The notes under the pieces were generated by a model. It made no database searches. It worked only from the letters and a program-made list of their open reading frames with translations, and was not told the DNA's origin. A program made the translations under genes and the position numbers. A DNA stretch of 64,000 bases from Ktedonobacter sp. SOSP1-85 (GTDB taxonomy: Bacteria > Chloroflexota > Ktedonobacteria > Ktedonobacterales > Ktedonobacteraceae): assembly GCF_016587415.1 (NCBI RefSeq), contig NZ_BNJI01000001.1, positions 4,937,501 through 5,001,500 on the forward strand, written 5' to 3'. Positions 1-8,976 of this stretch are shown here, in pieces (the first letter of the stretch is position 1; every line of letters begins with the position of its first letter).

Positions 1-1
1 T

Positions 2-1402
2 CACATCGATGATTTTGGGATAGAGTCAACACAAGCATACCTGGTAATGCCCTTCATCAAGGGTGGAACACTTCAAGATGTTCTGCGAAAACAGCACGGA
101 TTTCTTGGCCTGGAGCAGATTGCTTTCTATTTAGAGCAGATTTGTACTGCGTTAGATTATGCTCATGCGCGTGGAGTAGTTCATTTAGATCTCAAACCTC
201 ATAACCTCCTGATTCATGACGATGGGAGATTGCTTCTTGCTGATTTCGGTTTGGCACACCTTATGAAGCAAGGCAAGGTGGAAGGTGGTTCTAGTTTGCG
301 TTTTGGGTCTCCTCATTATATGGCTCCAGAACATATTCGGGGAAACCCAGAGAGACAAAGTGATATCTTTTCTCTGGGGGTTATACTCTACCAGATGCTT
401 GTGGGACGATTACCTTTTCAAGGAGCACCAATGGAGGCTATCATGTTCAAAAATGTCACAGAGTGGCCTCCTTCCCCACGAACATTCAGGCCAGAATTAT
501 CGCAAGAAGTGGAAAATGTATTAGGAAAAGCTCTTGCAAAACGGGCTGACCAACGCTACGTAACAGCAGGAGAATTTTTGACTGCATTTAAGGGAATACT
601 TGTGAGACCTACCCTTTCACTAGAGAGATTAAAAGTCAAAGAAGTAAGGGCAAACGAGAAGCCGGATAGGGAGAATGCAGCGCCTCTTACTGAATTGATA
701 AGGAGCCTTGATCCGGGTAGAGAGGAATCTGCTACTCTTAGGCACAAGGTGGTGGGCGATGCCAAAGGGCATATTTGGCAAAAGCAGCTTGAACCCCAAC
801 ATCTCGGACAATCCCTTGCAACCATGGAACCCATCAAAATTTTCTGTAGTTATGCATTTGAAGACGAGAAGTTCCGGGATGAAATTTTACAACATTTAAA
901 TTGGTCAAGCCCTACTATATGGTATGACTGCAAAATCCCGCTTAAAACGGATTGGTTCTATCTAAGAGAGAAGTATCTCGACGAAGCCCATATTGTTCTG
1001 CTACTAATAAGTCCAGACTTTTTGCGTTCAAATTATCCCAACAGCCTTGAGATACACAGGATAATGGAGAAACATTCTGTTGGTAAAACGTCTGTTATTC
1101 CAGTCAACCTCCGTCCTGCTTATGGGTACTGGGGAGGAAATCCTATTAGCGGCCTTCTTGACAGTCACCAAGCGCTACCAACCAATGCTCGGCCTATTAC
1201 AGACTATCCCGATCGTAACCGGGCATTTGAAGATGTCGCACAGGGCATTCAACGAGTTATACAACGGGTCATGCAAGACCACTTGAACTCAACTCAGCAG
1301 AAAATGCAGCCTGATAAACTTTTACCCTTGCCACCAGAACCAAAGGTAAATAGTCAACCGCTGCTAAAGATAGAAACAATTTCTTCTCCAGACCTTGCCT
1401 AA
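2..1402 (+). CDS. Ser/Thr protein kinase with C-terminal TIR domain (5' end outside window)
   Basis: A Hanks-type kinase fused to a TIR domain. The frame is open to the window edge, and the codons before the first ATG (position 47) read as kinase N-lobe (…AYLVMPFIKGGTL), so the gene starts upstream. Visible kinase motifs are HLDLKPHNLL (catalytic loop), ADFGLAHL (DFG) and a PHYMAPE-type activation segment end. After a linker of about 80 residues, a TIR fold begins at MEPIKIFCSYAFEDEKFRDE and continues through WYDCKIPL and VLLLISPDFLRSNY. Bacterial TIR domains often act as NAD-consuming or signalling modules in antiviral defence; kinase-TIR pairing suggests phosphorylation-controlled signalling, which is inference. 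The N-lobe lysine and glycine-rich loop cannot be checked here. Next on this strand comes a debris zone, then a NACHT-like gene. Confidence 0.85.
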   Translation, partial: HIDDFGIESTQAYLVMPFIKGGTLQDVLRKQHGFLGLEQIAFYLEQICTALDYAHARGVVHLDLKPHNLLIHDDGRLLLADFGLAHLMKQGKVEGGSSLRFGSPHYMAPEHIRGNPERQSDIFSLGVILYQMLVGRLPFQGAPMEAIMFKNVTEWPPSPRTFRPELSQEVENVLGKALAKRADQRYVTAGEFLTAFKGILVRPTLSLERLKVKEVRANEKPDRENAAPLTELIRSLDPGREESATLRHKVVGDAKGHIWQKQLEPQHLGQSLATMEPIKIFCSYAFEDEKFRDEILQHLNWSSPTIWYDCKIPLKTDWFYLREKYLDEAHIVLLLISPDFLRSNYPNSLEIHRIMEKHSVGKTSVIPVNLRPAYGYWGGNPISGLLDSHQALPTNARPITDYPDRNRAFEDVAQGIQRVIQRVMQDHLNSTQQKMQPDKLLPLPPEPKVNSQPLLKIETISSPDLA

Positions 1403-1464
1403 TCTTGCCTACCACAAGGCTTTTTAGGGAACCAAGGAAGCCGCCCCTATTGAGCAGGAGGTGA

Positions 1465-1590
1465 TTGACGGGAGCGATCAAGCTGGCGGAGGAAATGGAG
1501 ATAGCCATACAAGGAGATAATAGTGAGATGACCGTCGAGCTGATCCAGCCGATGCCAATAGAGGTTGGATCGAGTGTATTCTCTCCCTTT
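1465..1590 (+). pseudogene. tuf: Fragment of an elongation factor Tu gene (domain 3)
   Basis: The frame from 1465 reads TGAIKLAEEMEIAIQGDNS followed by EMTVELIQPMPIEVGS. This matches the conserved EF-Tu domain 3 segment (TGxIxLPEGVEMVMPGDN, then VELIxPIAxExG). Only about 42 codons remain: an in-frame stop (1462-1464) lies immediately upstream, and the conserved FAIREGGRTVGAG end is missing. It is directly followed by a strong terminator hairpin, as at the end of a genuine tuf operon. It is a relic, not a functional gene. Confidence 0.72.
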
Positions 1591-1617
1591 TGCCGATACA
1601 GCAAAAGGGATTGTTTT
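1584..1617 (+). terminator. Rho-independent terminator after the tuf fragment
   Basis: A perfect 10-bp stem, TCCCTTTTGC (1584-1593) and GCAAAAGGGA (1601-1610), encloses a 7-base loop and is followed by TTGTTTT. Confidence 0.75.
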
Positions 1618-1860
1618 ATCCTCCCTCTGCTGTTACAATCACAGTACTTATAAGATGCGTTACAAACTTTTTATGCAAGAATAATTGTAATGCATAATAA
1701 AGTTGTGATTTTGGATATTTGAGGGTAATGGTAAGAGATGGTGTACTGAGAGCGAAATGATACTCCATCACATTTCGCCCACTATGGCTTGTAACGCATC
1801 CCAACGGCTGAAAAGATCGTGAAGAAAGCACTCAGTTATCAACCTATTCAGCTCTAATGG

Positions 1861-2210
1861 TCAGTCTCCTTTGGCTTTGACATCAGGAGATAGATGATGA
1901 AGTTGATCACCAGCATCGTTGATCGTAAACTGCCAAGAAAGGGGACAGTGCTGGCAATTGCGCTTCAGTTCCACCTCGTTGATGCGGGTGCGCAACTGTC
2001 CCATGCCGCCCACATCGCGAGACAGGCAAGCTCACTGGAACACGCTGATCTAGATCTCGGCTATATTCAACCAACTGGCATGCTTGGGGATCGAGCGAAA
2101 CTCCACGCACCTCAGAATCTGTCGAGCCTCTTCTGGAGAGAATGTCTGAAAGAACTTCGCCGGCGTATGGGTGTTGAGTTGTCCTGCACGATGTGCACGT
2201 ATTTTGGGTA
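1861..2210 (-). pseudogene. IS630-family transposase, C-terminal remnant
   Basis: Read on the minus strand this is the end of a DDE transposase of the IS630/Tc1 type. The pieces VHIVQDN (second catalytic Asp), HTPAKFFQTFSPEEARQI, VEFRSIPKHASWLNIAEI (catalytic Glu context) and WQFTINDA are all recognisable. It is dead: one base is missing just after QDN (about 2177-2180), and two in-frame stops interrupt the part after the WLNIAE motif. The natural C-terminus (LHHLSPDVKAK) is present and ends at 1861. The N-terminal half and terminal repeats were not found. The plus-strand open frame over the same bases is its shadow. Confidence 0.7.
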
Positions 2211-2287
2211 GTGCTACGTAATCTCGACTTATGTGGCACTAGGTCTGAATTCGTCAAGAGAATCTTGGAATGTCCTTAGGACGACTT

Positions 2288-2297
2288 ATGGTATAAT
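2288..2297 (+). promoter_or_regulatory. Probable extended -10 promoter of the NACHT gene
   Basis: TATGGTATAAT contains a perfect -10 hexamer (2292-2297) preceded by TG in the extended -10 position. No good -35 lies at 17 bp. A short near-palindrome, GTCCTTAGGAC (2272-2282), lies just upstream and could be an operator. The start codon of the next gene is 125 bases downstream. Confidence 0.4.
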
Positions 2298-2421
2298 GAC
2301 AAAACGCGAGCGGGCACTGAAGCGAAAAAATTGGCACCGCTCGCTTTACTATAGCGAACCATGCATACGTTCGCTTCCCCGATAGGCTATCGAGTGAGAT
2401 TCGGAAGGAACTGGAAGTCGC

Positions 2422-5400
2422 GTGCAGCAACCACACTATCACTGGAAACGCTATTGGTACCCGGCCGCAGATGGATATCATCCCCCACTTGTGGAGAATG
2501 GGTATCTCTCTCCTCCTGTGCAGAAGTACGCACACCTTGTGCAATCTCCTGGGAGGACATTGCTGGATCTGGCGAAGGCTGGCTGCGTGGTTCTTCTCGG
2601 AGAACCAGGGATCGGGAAAACGCGTGAACTGGAGTGCCTAGAGCGCGAACTAAGCGTTGAGAAACACGAAGCCGTGCTGCGTATTGAACTTGGCAAGAAG
2701 CCCACTGAGCAGCTGCTGCGCAACGCAATAAGCCGGGCTCCCGAATACCGCTCCTGGCTGCAGGGGAGCCATCACCTGCACCTGTTACTCGATGGATTGG
2801 ATGAGTGGCTAGATAGCAGTATTCCATTCTATCTGGTGCTTGATGTCCTTCCCAAAGAGCAAATCGCGCGCCTTTCCCTCTATATCACGTGTCGTCCAAA
2901 CGCCTGGCTCCGAAGTTTCGAGGAGGGCCTCCAAAGGGTCTGGGAAACGATGGGCATCTACCAGCTCGCACCACTCTCGCGTGAAGATGTTGCCGAGGCT
3001 GCCCACGCACAAGGCTTCAATGTGACTCACTTTCTCCAGGAAGTAGCACGCCACGATCTGGTCCCGCTGGCTGCTCGTCCGCTCACTCTCACGATCCTCC
3101 TGGCGAGCTATCGCCAGCGTCAGGCGTTCCCTTCAACGCTCACCCAGCTGTACCTCGAGAGTTGCCAGGCGCTCTGTGAAGAATGCAATGACCGCCACCG
3201 GTCAAGGCGAAAAAGAAAGCTCGACGCCGAAGCACGACTTCAGATTGCTGCCCGCATTGCCACTCTCTCGACCTTCACCGCGCGCCCGACCATTTGGATC
3301 GGGAGCATCCACGTGGACGAGGCTAGGCCCGATCTGCGCATGAGAGATATGTGGGGGAATGCCGAGCAAGTACGCGGCCAGGCCTTCGATATCACCGAAG
3401 CGAGTATCGGTGAGACGCTGGACACTGGGCTGTTCTCACTCCGCGACAGTGAACGTCTGGGCTGGATTCACGTAAGCTATGCCGATTTTCTCGCTGCATA
3501 CTATCTCTGGATCAACCACATTCCCGCTGTCCAGTCCCTGGAGTTGCTCTACCAGTATATCGATGGAGAGAGACGAGTGGTTCCACAGTTGCTTGAAACG
3601 GCAGCGTGGCTGGCGACGATGCAGCCAGAGGTATTTCGCGCGTTGGTGGAGACAGAGCCTGAGATCATTGTGCATGGCGATGTCGCCAGGCTAAGCGAGA
3701 AAGAGAGAGCGGTCCTGGTGGATGCCTTATTTCGCATCGGGCCGACACGGCTTGGACAACTTCACTTCACGTCCCGCCACCTCTACCACCGGTTTGCCCA
3801 TCCCACGCTTTCTACACAGCTCCATTCTGTGCTTTCCATTGCAGACCTTCCCGTAGCCACGAGGACAGTGGCTATAGCGATAGCTGAGGCCTGCGGGTTG
3901 GAGAACCTGCAAGGCGACCTGCTCGCGATTGCTTTCGATCAGAGCCAGTTGGGGCCAGTCCGGGAGGATGCGGTGCAGGCTCTGACGACGCTAGGGGATA
4001 AAGAGACTCGAAAACGGCTCCTGTCTCTCACCGCTTTAGCGAGTGACCAGGATCCCAATGATGAAATTAAAGGCCACATTCTGACGGCACTCTGGCCGGA
4101 TGAGATGAGTGCGCAGGAACTGTTCTCAGCTCTCACACCCATTAGGAACGAACGCTTCAGCGGGGCGTACCACCGCTTTTTATGCTCGCCGTTCGTCGAG
4201 CATCTCCAGTCGCAAGATCTCCCCGTAGCCCTCGCGTGGATCGAAGGTCTTCCCGCCCGCGACCTTCCCACGCTACGGGGGGACGTCCTCTTTGCCATCG
4301 CCGACCAAGTCATGCTTCATGCATTCAGACGCCTCGACCATCCAGAGACCTGCGACGCCTGCGCGCGCGTGGTTGTGTCGAGGATTATCGCCTTTGACGC
4401 GAGGGTATGTGGAAATGCCGACGAGGCCCGCGCTCTCCTCGATGCAAGTGGCGAATCCCGCCAGCGTCTCCTGGTTCGCGTCCTGGGCATGCTTTCAGAT
4501 CAGATCAACTGGGCAGGGCACCTCCAGTACCTGAAGCCCTCGCTTTTCCACGCGCAGGATCTTCCCTGGCTTCTTTCGCATCTGGCACGCTCGGCTCCCG
4601 AGACGTTCCAGCGCGAAATGGCTCTCCTGATTCACCTCTTGATCCAGCGCTATGCCCTCGACCGGACGGAGGAGATCGATGCCGCTTGCCAATCCCACCC
4701 GTTCTTTGAAGAAGAAATGGCGAAGCTCCTTGCTGCCCAAGAGCAAGAACGAGCGGAACGGCAGACGACAACCTCTCAGGCATCAGAAGAACATCGTGTG
4801 CCGAAAAGCGCCCGTGAAGAGCATTTCAGCGAGGTGCTCAGCAAGAGCAATGATGCCGTTGAGTGTTGGCTGCGTTTCTGGAACGAAGCGGTGAGCGCGG
4901 CTGGAGGGTCGATCTACGATCGGCACTTCGACCGCACCGTATTTCCTGGCTGGGAGAGTGCGGGGCAAGTTTTACGCGACCAGATACTTCACGCGGGAAA
5001 ACGCTATCTGGAGGACTACGATCCACAGGCGCAAGAATGGCTGGCCTCCAATCGTCTCCCTTATGCCGTGTGGGTTGCTTATAAAACGTTGCAATTGCTG
5101 GTGCAGGAAGATCCAGCCTGGCTTACTTCTCTTTCGAGAGAACGCTGGTGCCGCTTGCTCCCCGTCGTTTTGACGATGGGCGAACCCACGACAACAGAAA
5201 GCGATAGAGCGTTGATTGCTCTTGCTCAGAGTGTTGTTCCCAAGGAGGTCGCGCAGGCGACACTATTAGTAATCGAAAGTGAAGAACGCTTTTTCCACGC
5301 GTTACATATCGTTGAAAAAATGAGCCAGTTTTTTGATGAGGCGCTGGAGCGAGTGCTTCTCACCAAGATGCAGGATCCGGCGATCTCATCCGATGGGCTA

Positions 5401-6729
5401 CATGGTTTTTTCCGCGTGCTGCTGTCGCGCGGAGTCAAGCAGGCAGTGGATTTTGCTTATGAGCTCATTAAGCAGGTACGTCGCGGCGGTGAAGAGAGCC
5501 ACGAACGGGCGACGGTTGCGGGCTACTCACTCCTCTTTTACACGGAGCACCCCAGATGGGAGCCTATCTGGGATGCGCTGCGCGAGAACGAATCGTTCGG
5601 AAGGCGGCTCGTGGTGAAAATCGCTCACGGCGGCTTTGGATGGGCTCCTCCTTTCTTGAAAGAGGAAGAACTGGTCGACCTCTACCTCTGGCTGATTCAG
5701 CACTACCCACCCGCGCAGCATCCACTCCCTGAAATAGGAGGCTTCGTTGGGGTGGTCGACAGTATCGCGTTGTGGCGAGATAACCTCATCCAACAGTTGA
5801 GGAGCCGTGGGACCCCGACAGCAGCAGCCGCGCTTGCGCGCATTATCCGAGAACGGCCAGATGTGGCTGACCAACTGAACTTGCACTGGGTTCTGCTAGA
5901 TACCCAGCGGCAGGCCGCACGGGGGCTGTGGCAGCCTTTTACCCCCAAGGACTTGCTTGCGCTTTTTTACGACCAAAAAGCTCGCCTCGTCCAGAGCGGC
6001 GGGCATCTTCTCGAAGTGGTGATAGAGTCGCTTGCCGACCTGGAGCGGTCATTTGGTGACGAGACACCTGCGTGGAGGGATGTCTGGGACCCGGTGCTAC
6101 CCGTTGTTTGTTCGACATGTACTACGAAGATAGTGCCGGAGCGGAGGCTCTATCGACCTCTTGAGGAAGAGGAGGTTTCCGATTACCTCAAAAGGTATCT
6201 GGATACCTACCTCAAAGCACGTGGGATCATTGCAAATCGAGAAGTTCAAATAAGCCGCGGTGAGCGCACCGACATCCATATCAGCGCGACCTGCCGTGAT
6301 CAACGCGGGGACGTGTACGACCGGGTAACCGTGATCATCGAGGTCAAAGGGTGCTGGAACGACGAGTGGGATACCGCCATGGAAGAGCAGTTGGTCAACC
6401 GTTACCTCAGTGGCAACAGTTGTCGGGATGGTCTCTATCTTGTTGCCTGGTTTATGTGCGAGCATTGGGACAGCAAAGGGGATTATCGCTACGCAAGGAC
6501 ACCCTCGCTCTCTCTGGATGAGGTGCGTGTACGCCTCGATGCCCAGGCGAGCGCGATGTCATCGCGCGAGGGGCTGAATGTTAAAGCCCTGGTGCTGGAC
6601 GCGAGGGTAAAGAGACAGGTTGGGGCCAAAATTGTGGAATCCAGCGAGAAGGCTGAAAAAAAAGGGAAGAAAGCCAGAAGCACGCGCGTCGACAGGGCGG
6701 GTTCCCGCCCCAAAAAGAAGGGGAGCTGA
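2422..6729 (+). CDS. NACHT/STAND-type NTPase with helical repeats and C-terminal PD-(D/E)xK-like nuclease motif
   Basis: A 1435-residue protein. Residues 60-67 are a Walker A (GEPGIGKT), and residues 121-130 are a NACHT-like Walker B (LLLDGLDEWL) followed by a sensor-like TCRPNAW. The long middle is leucine-rich and helical with HEAT-like character. Near the C-terminus, TDIHI (Asp1284) and IIEVKG (Glu1307, Lys1309) have the spacing of a PD-(D/E)xK nuclease core. STAND NTPases of the Avs group sense phage proteins and activate fused nucleases, but in those the effector is usually N-terminal; here the order is reversed. The start is GTG with AAGGA 12 nt upstream. The tail is lysine-rich (KKGKKARS). 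It may work with the small ORF just downstream. The NTPase is clear; the nuclease call rests on the motif only. Confidence 0.8.
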   Translation: MQQPHYHWKRYWYPAADGYHPPLVENGYLSPPVQKYAHLVQSPGRTLLDLAKAGCVVLLGEPGIGKTRELECLERELSVEKHEAVLRIELGKKPTEQLLRNAISRAPEYRSWLQGSHHLHLLLDGLDEWLDSSIPFYLVLDVLPKEQIARLSLYITCRPNAWLRSFEEGLQRVWETMGIYQLAPLSREDVAEAAHAQGFNVTHFLQEVARHDLVPLAARPLTLTILLASYRQRQAFPSTLTQLYLESCQALCEECNDRHRSRRKRKLDAEARLQIAARIATLSTFTARPTIWIGSIHVDEARPDLRMRDMWGNAEQVRGQAFDITEASIGETLDTGLFSLRDSERLGWIHVSYADFLAAYYLWINHIPAVQSLELLYQYIDGERRVVPQLLETAAWLATMQPEVFRALVETEPEIIVHGDVARLSEKERAVLVDALFRIGPTRLGQLHFTSRHLYHRFAHPTLSTQLHSVLSIADLPVATRTVAIAIAEACGLENLQGDLLAIAFDQSQLGPVREDAVQALTTLGDKETRKRLLSLTALASDQDPNDEIKGHILTALWPDEMSAQELFSALTPIRNERFSGAYHRFLCSPFVEHLQSQDLPVALAWIEGLPARDLPTLRGDVLFAIADQVMLHAFRRLDHPETCDACARVVVSRIIAFDARVCGNADEARALLDASGESRQRLLVRVLGMLSDQINWAGHLQYLKPSLFHAQDLPWLLSHLARSAPETFQREMALLIHLLIQRYALDRTEEIDAACQSHPFFEEEMAKLLAAQEQERAERQTTTSQASEEHRVPKSAREEHFSEVLSKSNDAVECWLRFWNEAVSAAGGSIYDRHFDRTVFPGWESAGQVLRDQILHAGKRYLEDYDPQAQEWLASNRLPYAVWVAYKTLQLLVQEDPAWLTSLSRERWCRLLPVVLTMGEPTTTESDRALIALAQSVVPKEVAQATLLVIESEERFFHALHIVEKMSQFFDEALERVLLTKMQDPAISSDGLHGFFRVLLSRGVKQAVDFAYELIKQVRRGGEESHERATVAGYSLLFYTEHPRWEPIWDALRENESFGRRLVVKIAHGGFGWAPPFLKEEELVDLYLWLIQHYPPAQHPLPEIGGFVGVVDSIALWRDNLIQQLRSRGTPTAAAALARIIRERPDVADQLNLHWVLLDTQRQAARGLWQPFTPKDLLALFYDQKARLVQSGGHLLEVVIESLADLERSFGDETPAWRDVWDPVLPVVCSTCTTKIVPERRLYRPLEEEEVSDYLKRYLDTYLKARGIIANREVQISRGERTDIHISATCRDQRGDVYDRVTVIIEVKGCWNDEWDTAMEEQLVNRYLSGNSCRDGLYLVAWFMCEHWDSKGDYRYARTPSLSLDEVRVRLDAQASAMSSREGLNVKALVLDARVKRQVGAKIVESSEKAEKKGKKARSTRVDRAGSRPKKKGS

Positions 6730-6732
6730 CAA

Positions 6733-6927
6733 ATTGGTAATAAGCGCGAAGAGTGGGATCTTCCCACGGATGTGCAACGAGATGCCAATAGTAAACCAAT
6801 TAACTCCACAGGCCGTTTGGCTATTTTGATGATGAAACTGGAAAGCATGAGCAAACGGACAGACGAATTCCGAAAAGCTGTATTCAACGAAGCAGGGGTT
6901 ACCCTAAGTGGGGTTCATGCCGCCTGA
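6733..6927 (+). CDS. Possible 64-residue ORF directly behind the NACHT gene, ATT start
   Basis: Four bases after the TGA of the NACHT gene, and in the same frame, an open stretch reads GNKREEWDLPTDVQRDANSK… and ends with TGA at 6925-6927. The composition is protein-like. There is no ATG, GTG or TTG at its head, but ATT (6733) stands 7 nt behind AAGGGGAG, an excellent Shine-Dalgarno site. Either initiation is at the rare ATT, an original ATG was mutated, or this is a readthrough extension of the large protein. An internal ATG ATG (6829) would give only 32 residues. No family recognised. Confidence 0.35.
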   Translation: MGNKREEWDLPTDVQRDANSKPINSTGRLAILMMKLESMSKRTDEFRKAVFNEAGVTLSGVHAA

Positions 6928-7067
6928 ACCTCACTGCTGCTGACCTCTGCTTCATCATCAAAATGGCGGGTGAGCTTTCTTTTGCCTCTCTAACTCAATA
7001 TTTTTTCCGCATTGGCGCAGCACTGTGAGAATAGAAGAGAAAATAGAAAAGGGCAATGTAGACAGAC

Positions 7068-7733
7068 ATGACGATTCGTGCATTTCTTAAAACGGTAGGC
7101 CTCCATCTTGTGGTCTTGGGCGAGCGTATGGCTGAAGCACATCAGCAGAAGATGGAGACGCCTACTCCCTGTCGCGGGTGTCAGGAGATATACTTGTATC
7201 AGGATCTGCTTCCGCGCATGCTCTGGTCGCTCAGTTCTGACCCTTTCGATACGTGGATACGGCACAAGAAAAGAGTTCGTCCTGGGTGTTACTGTCCTAC
7301 CTGCTGGGCTGGGCTTTACAAGCAGTATGAACGGGAGTTCAGGCTCACCAGTTGCTATAAGAGGGAATATGGGCGTGTAGAGGCGCACAACGAGCGAGCG
7401 CGGCAAATGGGACGCGAGGCTACACTCACGATTGTTCAGTGGATTGCGACGCTTGACCTCTACGACTGGAAGTGCGCGTACTGCGGAGGACCCTATGAGG
7501 CGCTGGAACACCAAAGGCCATTGGTTGCCCCCGATGGTGGGACGACGGCGCTCAACTGCGTGCCCTCCTGTCAGTCCTGTAACTTGCGCAAGGGGATACG
7601 CCACCCGGATGAGATTATGCGGAAAGAAACATCGCTCTCCCCAGAGGCCCATAGGCGTATCCAGGCGGAGATGAAGGCCTTGCATGGACAAAATACCTCT
7701 CCTCCTCAAGAGATTCAGCCCCTGAATGGGTGA
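7068..7733 (+). CDS. HNH-type endonuclease
   Basis: A 221-residue protein with an HNH/treble-clef nuclease core. WKCAYCGGPYEALEHQRPL supplies the first CxxC pair and the Glu-His, and NCVPSCQSCNLRKG gives the central Asn and the second CxxC followed by N-x-x-K/R. An additional N-terminal cysteine pair set (CRGCQE, CYCPTCW) may bind another zinc. Family members nick or cut DNA with one metal ion; the target cannot be read from sequence. The start could also be the ATG at residue 21 (MAEAHQQKMET). It lies in an accessory region between the NACHT gene and a DUF4145 gene, which suggests a restriction or mobile-element role. Confidence 0.78.
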   Translation: MTIRAFLKTVGLHLVVLGERMAEAHQQKMETPTPCRGCQEIYLYQDLLPRMLWSLSSDPFDTWIRHKKRVRPGCYCPTCWAGLYKQYEREFRLTSCYKREYGRVEAHNERARQMGREATLTIVQWIATLDLYDWKCAYCGGPYEALEHQRPLVAPDGGTTALNCVPSCQSCNLRKGIRHPDEIMRKETSLSPEAHRRIQAEMKALHGQNTSPPQEIQPLNG

Positions 7734-7857
7734 CACGCGAAGAGATAGTGGTGCCCATGTACAGTGCAAGTGGCTCGGCAGACTGTTTAAATTATAGTCA
7801 ATCTCAAATCACAATTTTATGCCCGAAATTGCGCTACAGAAGTGAGAGTGCAGAACT

Positions 7858-8553
7858 ATGACGAAATCAAAGCTCGCTTTAACCAACGGAAGTTCGACCC
7901 CAATGGTGTGCGGTCATTGCGGAAAACAGAGTATTTTCCAACTTAGAGGCGAAGGAACGCAGCACAATGAGACTCTCTGGAAAAACAGCCGCGACGCTCA
8001 AAACGCCGGAGTTGACTTCCAAATAATTACAACATGGCGTATTTTTGAATGCTCAGTGTGCCATCAACCAACGCTTGTACAAGAAGTTGTTACGTATAAT
8101 CACGACGGCATCTATGAACCAGAAGTTACAGATGCCGAAACGGCTGTGCTTTACCCCAAATCTATCCAAAAAGTGGTGCTGTCAGATCTCCCTCCGAAAA
8201 TTGCAGAAGAGTACGAAGCAGCTCTCCAGGTGCAGCATATTTCATTGAACGCTTGCGCAGTGCTTCTCCGACGAACATTGGAGGCTCTTTTTAACCACGA
8301 AAAGGCTCAGGGGAAAACCCTCGAACAAAAAGTAGATTATCTGTTAAAATCTGCAACTATCCCCCAGCTCCTTGCCGACATGGCACACCTTGGACGCCAT
8401 ATTGGCAATCTCGGTGCACATGTTGATGCAAATGAGGTAACAGAGGAAGATGTGACAGTTCTTTTGAACTTTATCGAGGTCATATTTGTCTACCTTTACA
8501 CTACCCCAACAAAGGTATTAGCCTTCAAAGAAAGGCTGAAAAAGACGCCTTAG
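7858..8553 (+). CDS. DUF4145 domain protein
   Basis: 231 residues. The N-terminus has a zinc-ribbon half (CGHCGKQ) and a second pair (CSVCHQ). The C-terminal part (YEAALQVQHISLNACAVLLRRTLEALF, then GKTLEQKVDYLLK and LGRHIGNLGAHVD) is the typical helical DUF4145 pattern, in which AxxxRRxLE and HxGNxAAH are conserved. DUF4145 proteins occur alone or fused in restriction and defence loci; the biochemical role is not established. A 125-base gap separates it from the HNH gene on the same strand, so they may be cotranscribed. Confidence 0.75.
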   Translation: MTKSKLALTNGSSTPMVCGHCGKQSIFQLRGEGTQHNETLWKNSRDAQNAGVDFQIITTWRIFECSVCHQPTLVQEVVTYNHDGIYEPEVTDAETAVLYPKSIQKVVLSDLPPKIAEEYEAALQVQHISLNACAVLLRRTLEALFNHEKAQGKTLEQKVDYLLKSATIPQLLADMAHLGRHIGNLGAHVDANEVTEEDVTVLLNFIEVIFVYLYTTPTKVLAFKERLKKTP

Positions 8554-8761
8554 AAAAAGGATGCATCTTCGCCTATCGAATAGAGAGGTTATCGAGAGAA
8601 TACGCACGTCGTTTAGACCGGGAGACGTTGCTTGTTCGAGCTATGGATTCCTTGAGCAAAACAGGACAAGCAAGATTTCGCGACTACATACGCTATGCTG
8701 ATCTCCTCGGATACGCAATGCGCCAGGTCTTTTATTTACTCATCTAGGAAATGGTCTTTTA

Positions 8762-8856
8762 TTCGCGCTTACGCTGAAAATCTGTACTTATTTCGCGCTT
8801 ATGTGGCTTAAAAAAGGTCGCTTCAAGCCCATTTCTCGTTCGCGCTTATGCTGAAA
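8762..8856 (+). repeat. Three short direct repeats, transposon-end-like
   Basis: TTCGCGCTTACGCTGAAA (8762-8779), TTCGCGCTTATG (8792-8803) and TTCGCGCTTATGCTGAAA (8839-8856) lie in direct orientation in a non-coding stretch. An inverted 11-base match (ATAAGCGCGAA) occurs at 6740-6750. Arrays like this mark the ends of Tn7/Tn5053-type transposons, where they bind the transposase. No transposase was seen nearby. Confidence 0.5.
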
Positions 8857-8976
8857 CTTACACACTCCGGATCAAACCGGACCACAATACTTTTCTCGCT
8901 GACCTACCTGATCATGAGATTTTGCAAATAGTCACTGATGATACTTATATTACACGCTCTTTTGCCTTGCCATCCA

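Noticed and set aside
1894..2211. Plus-strand ORF of 105 codons
   Set aside because: It is the antisense shadow of the IS630 transposase remnant.
8554..8746. Open frame after the DUF4145 gene ending YAMRQVFYLLI
   Set aside because: Protein-like but with no start codon near its head or ribosome site, and no family; kept only as a possible remnant.
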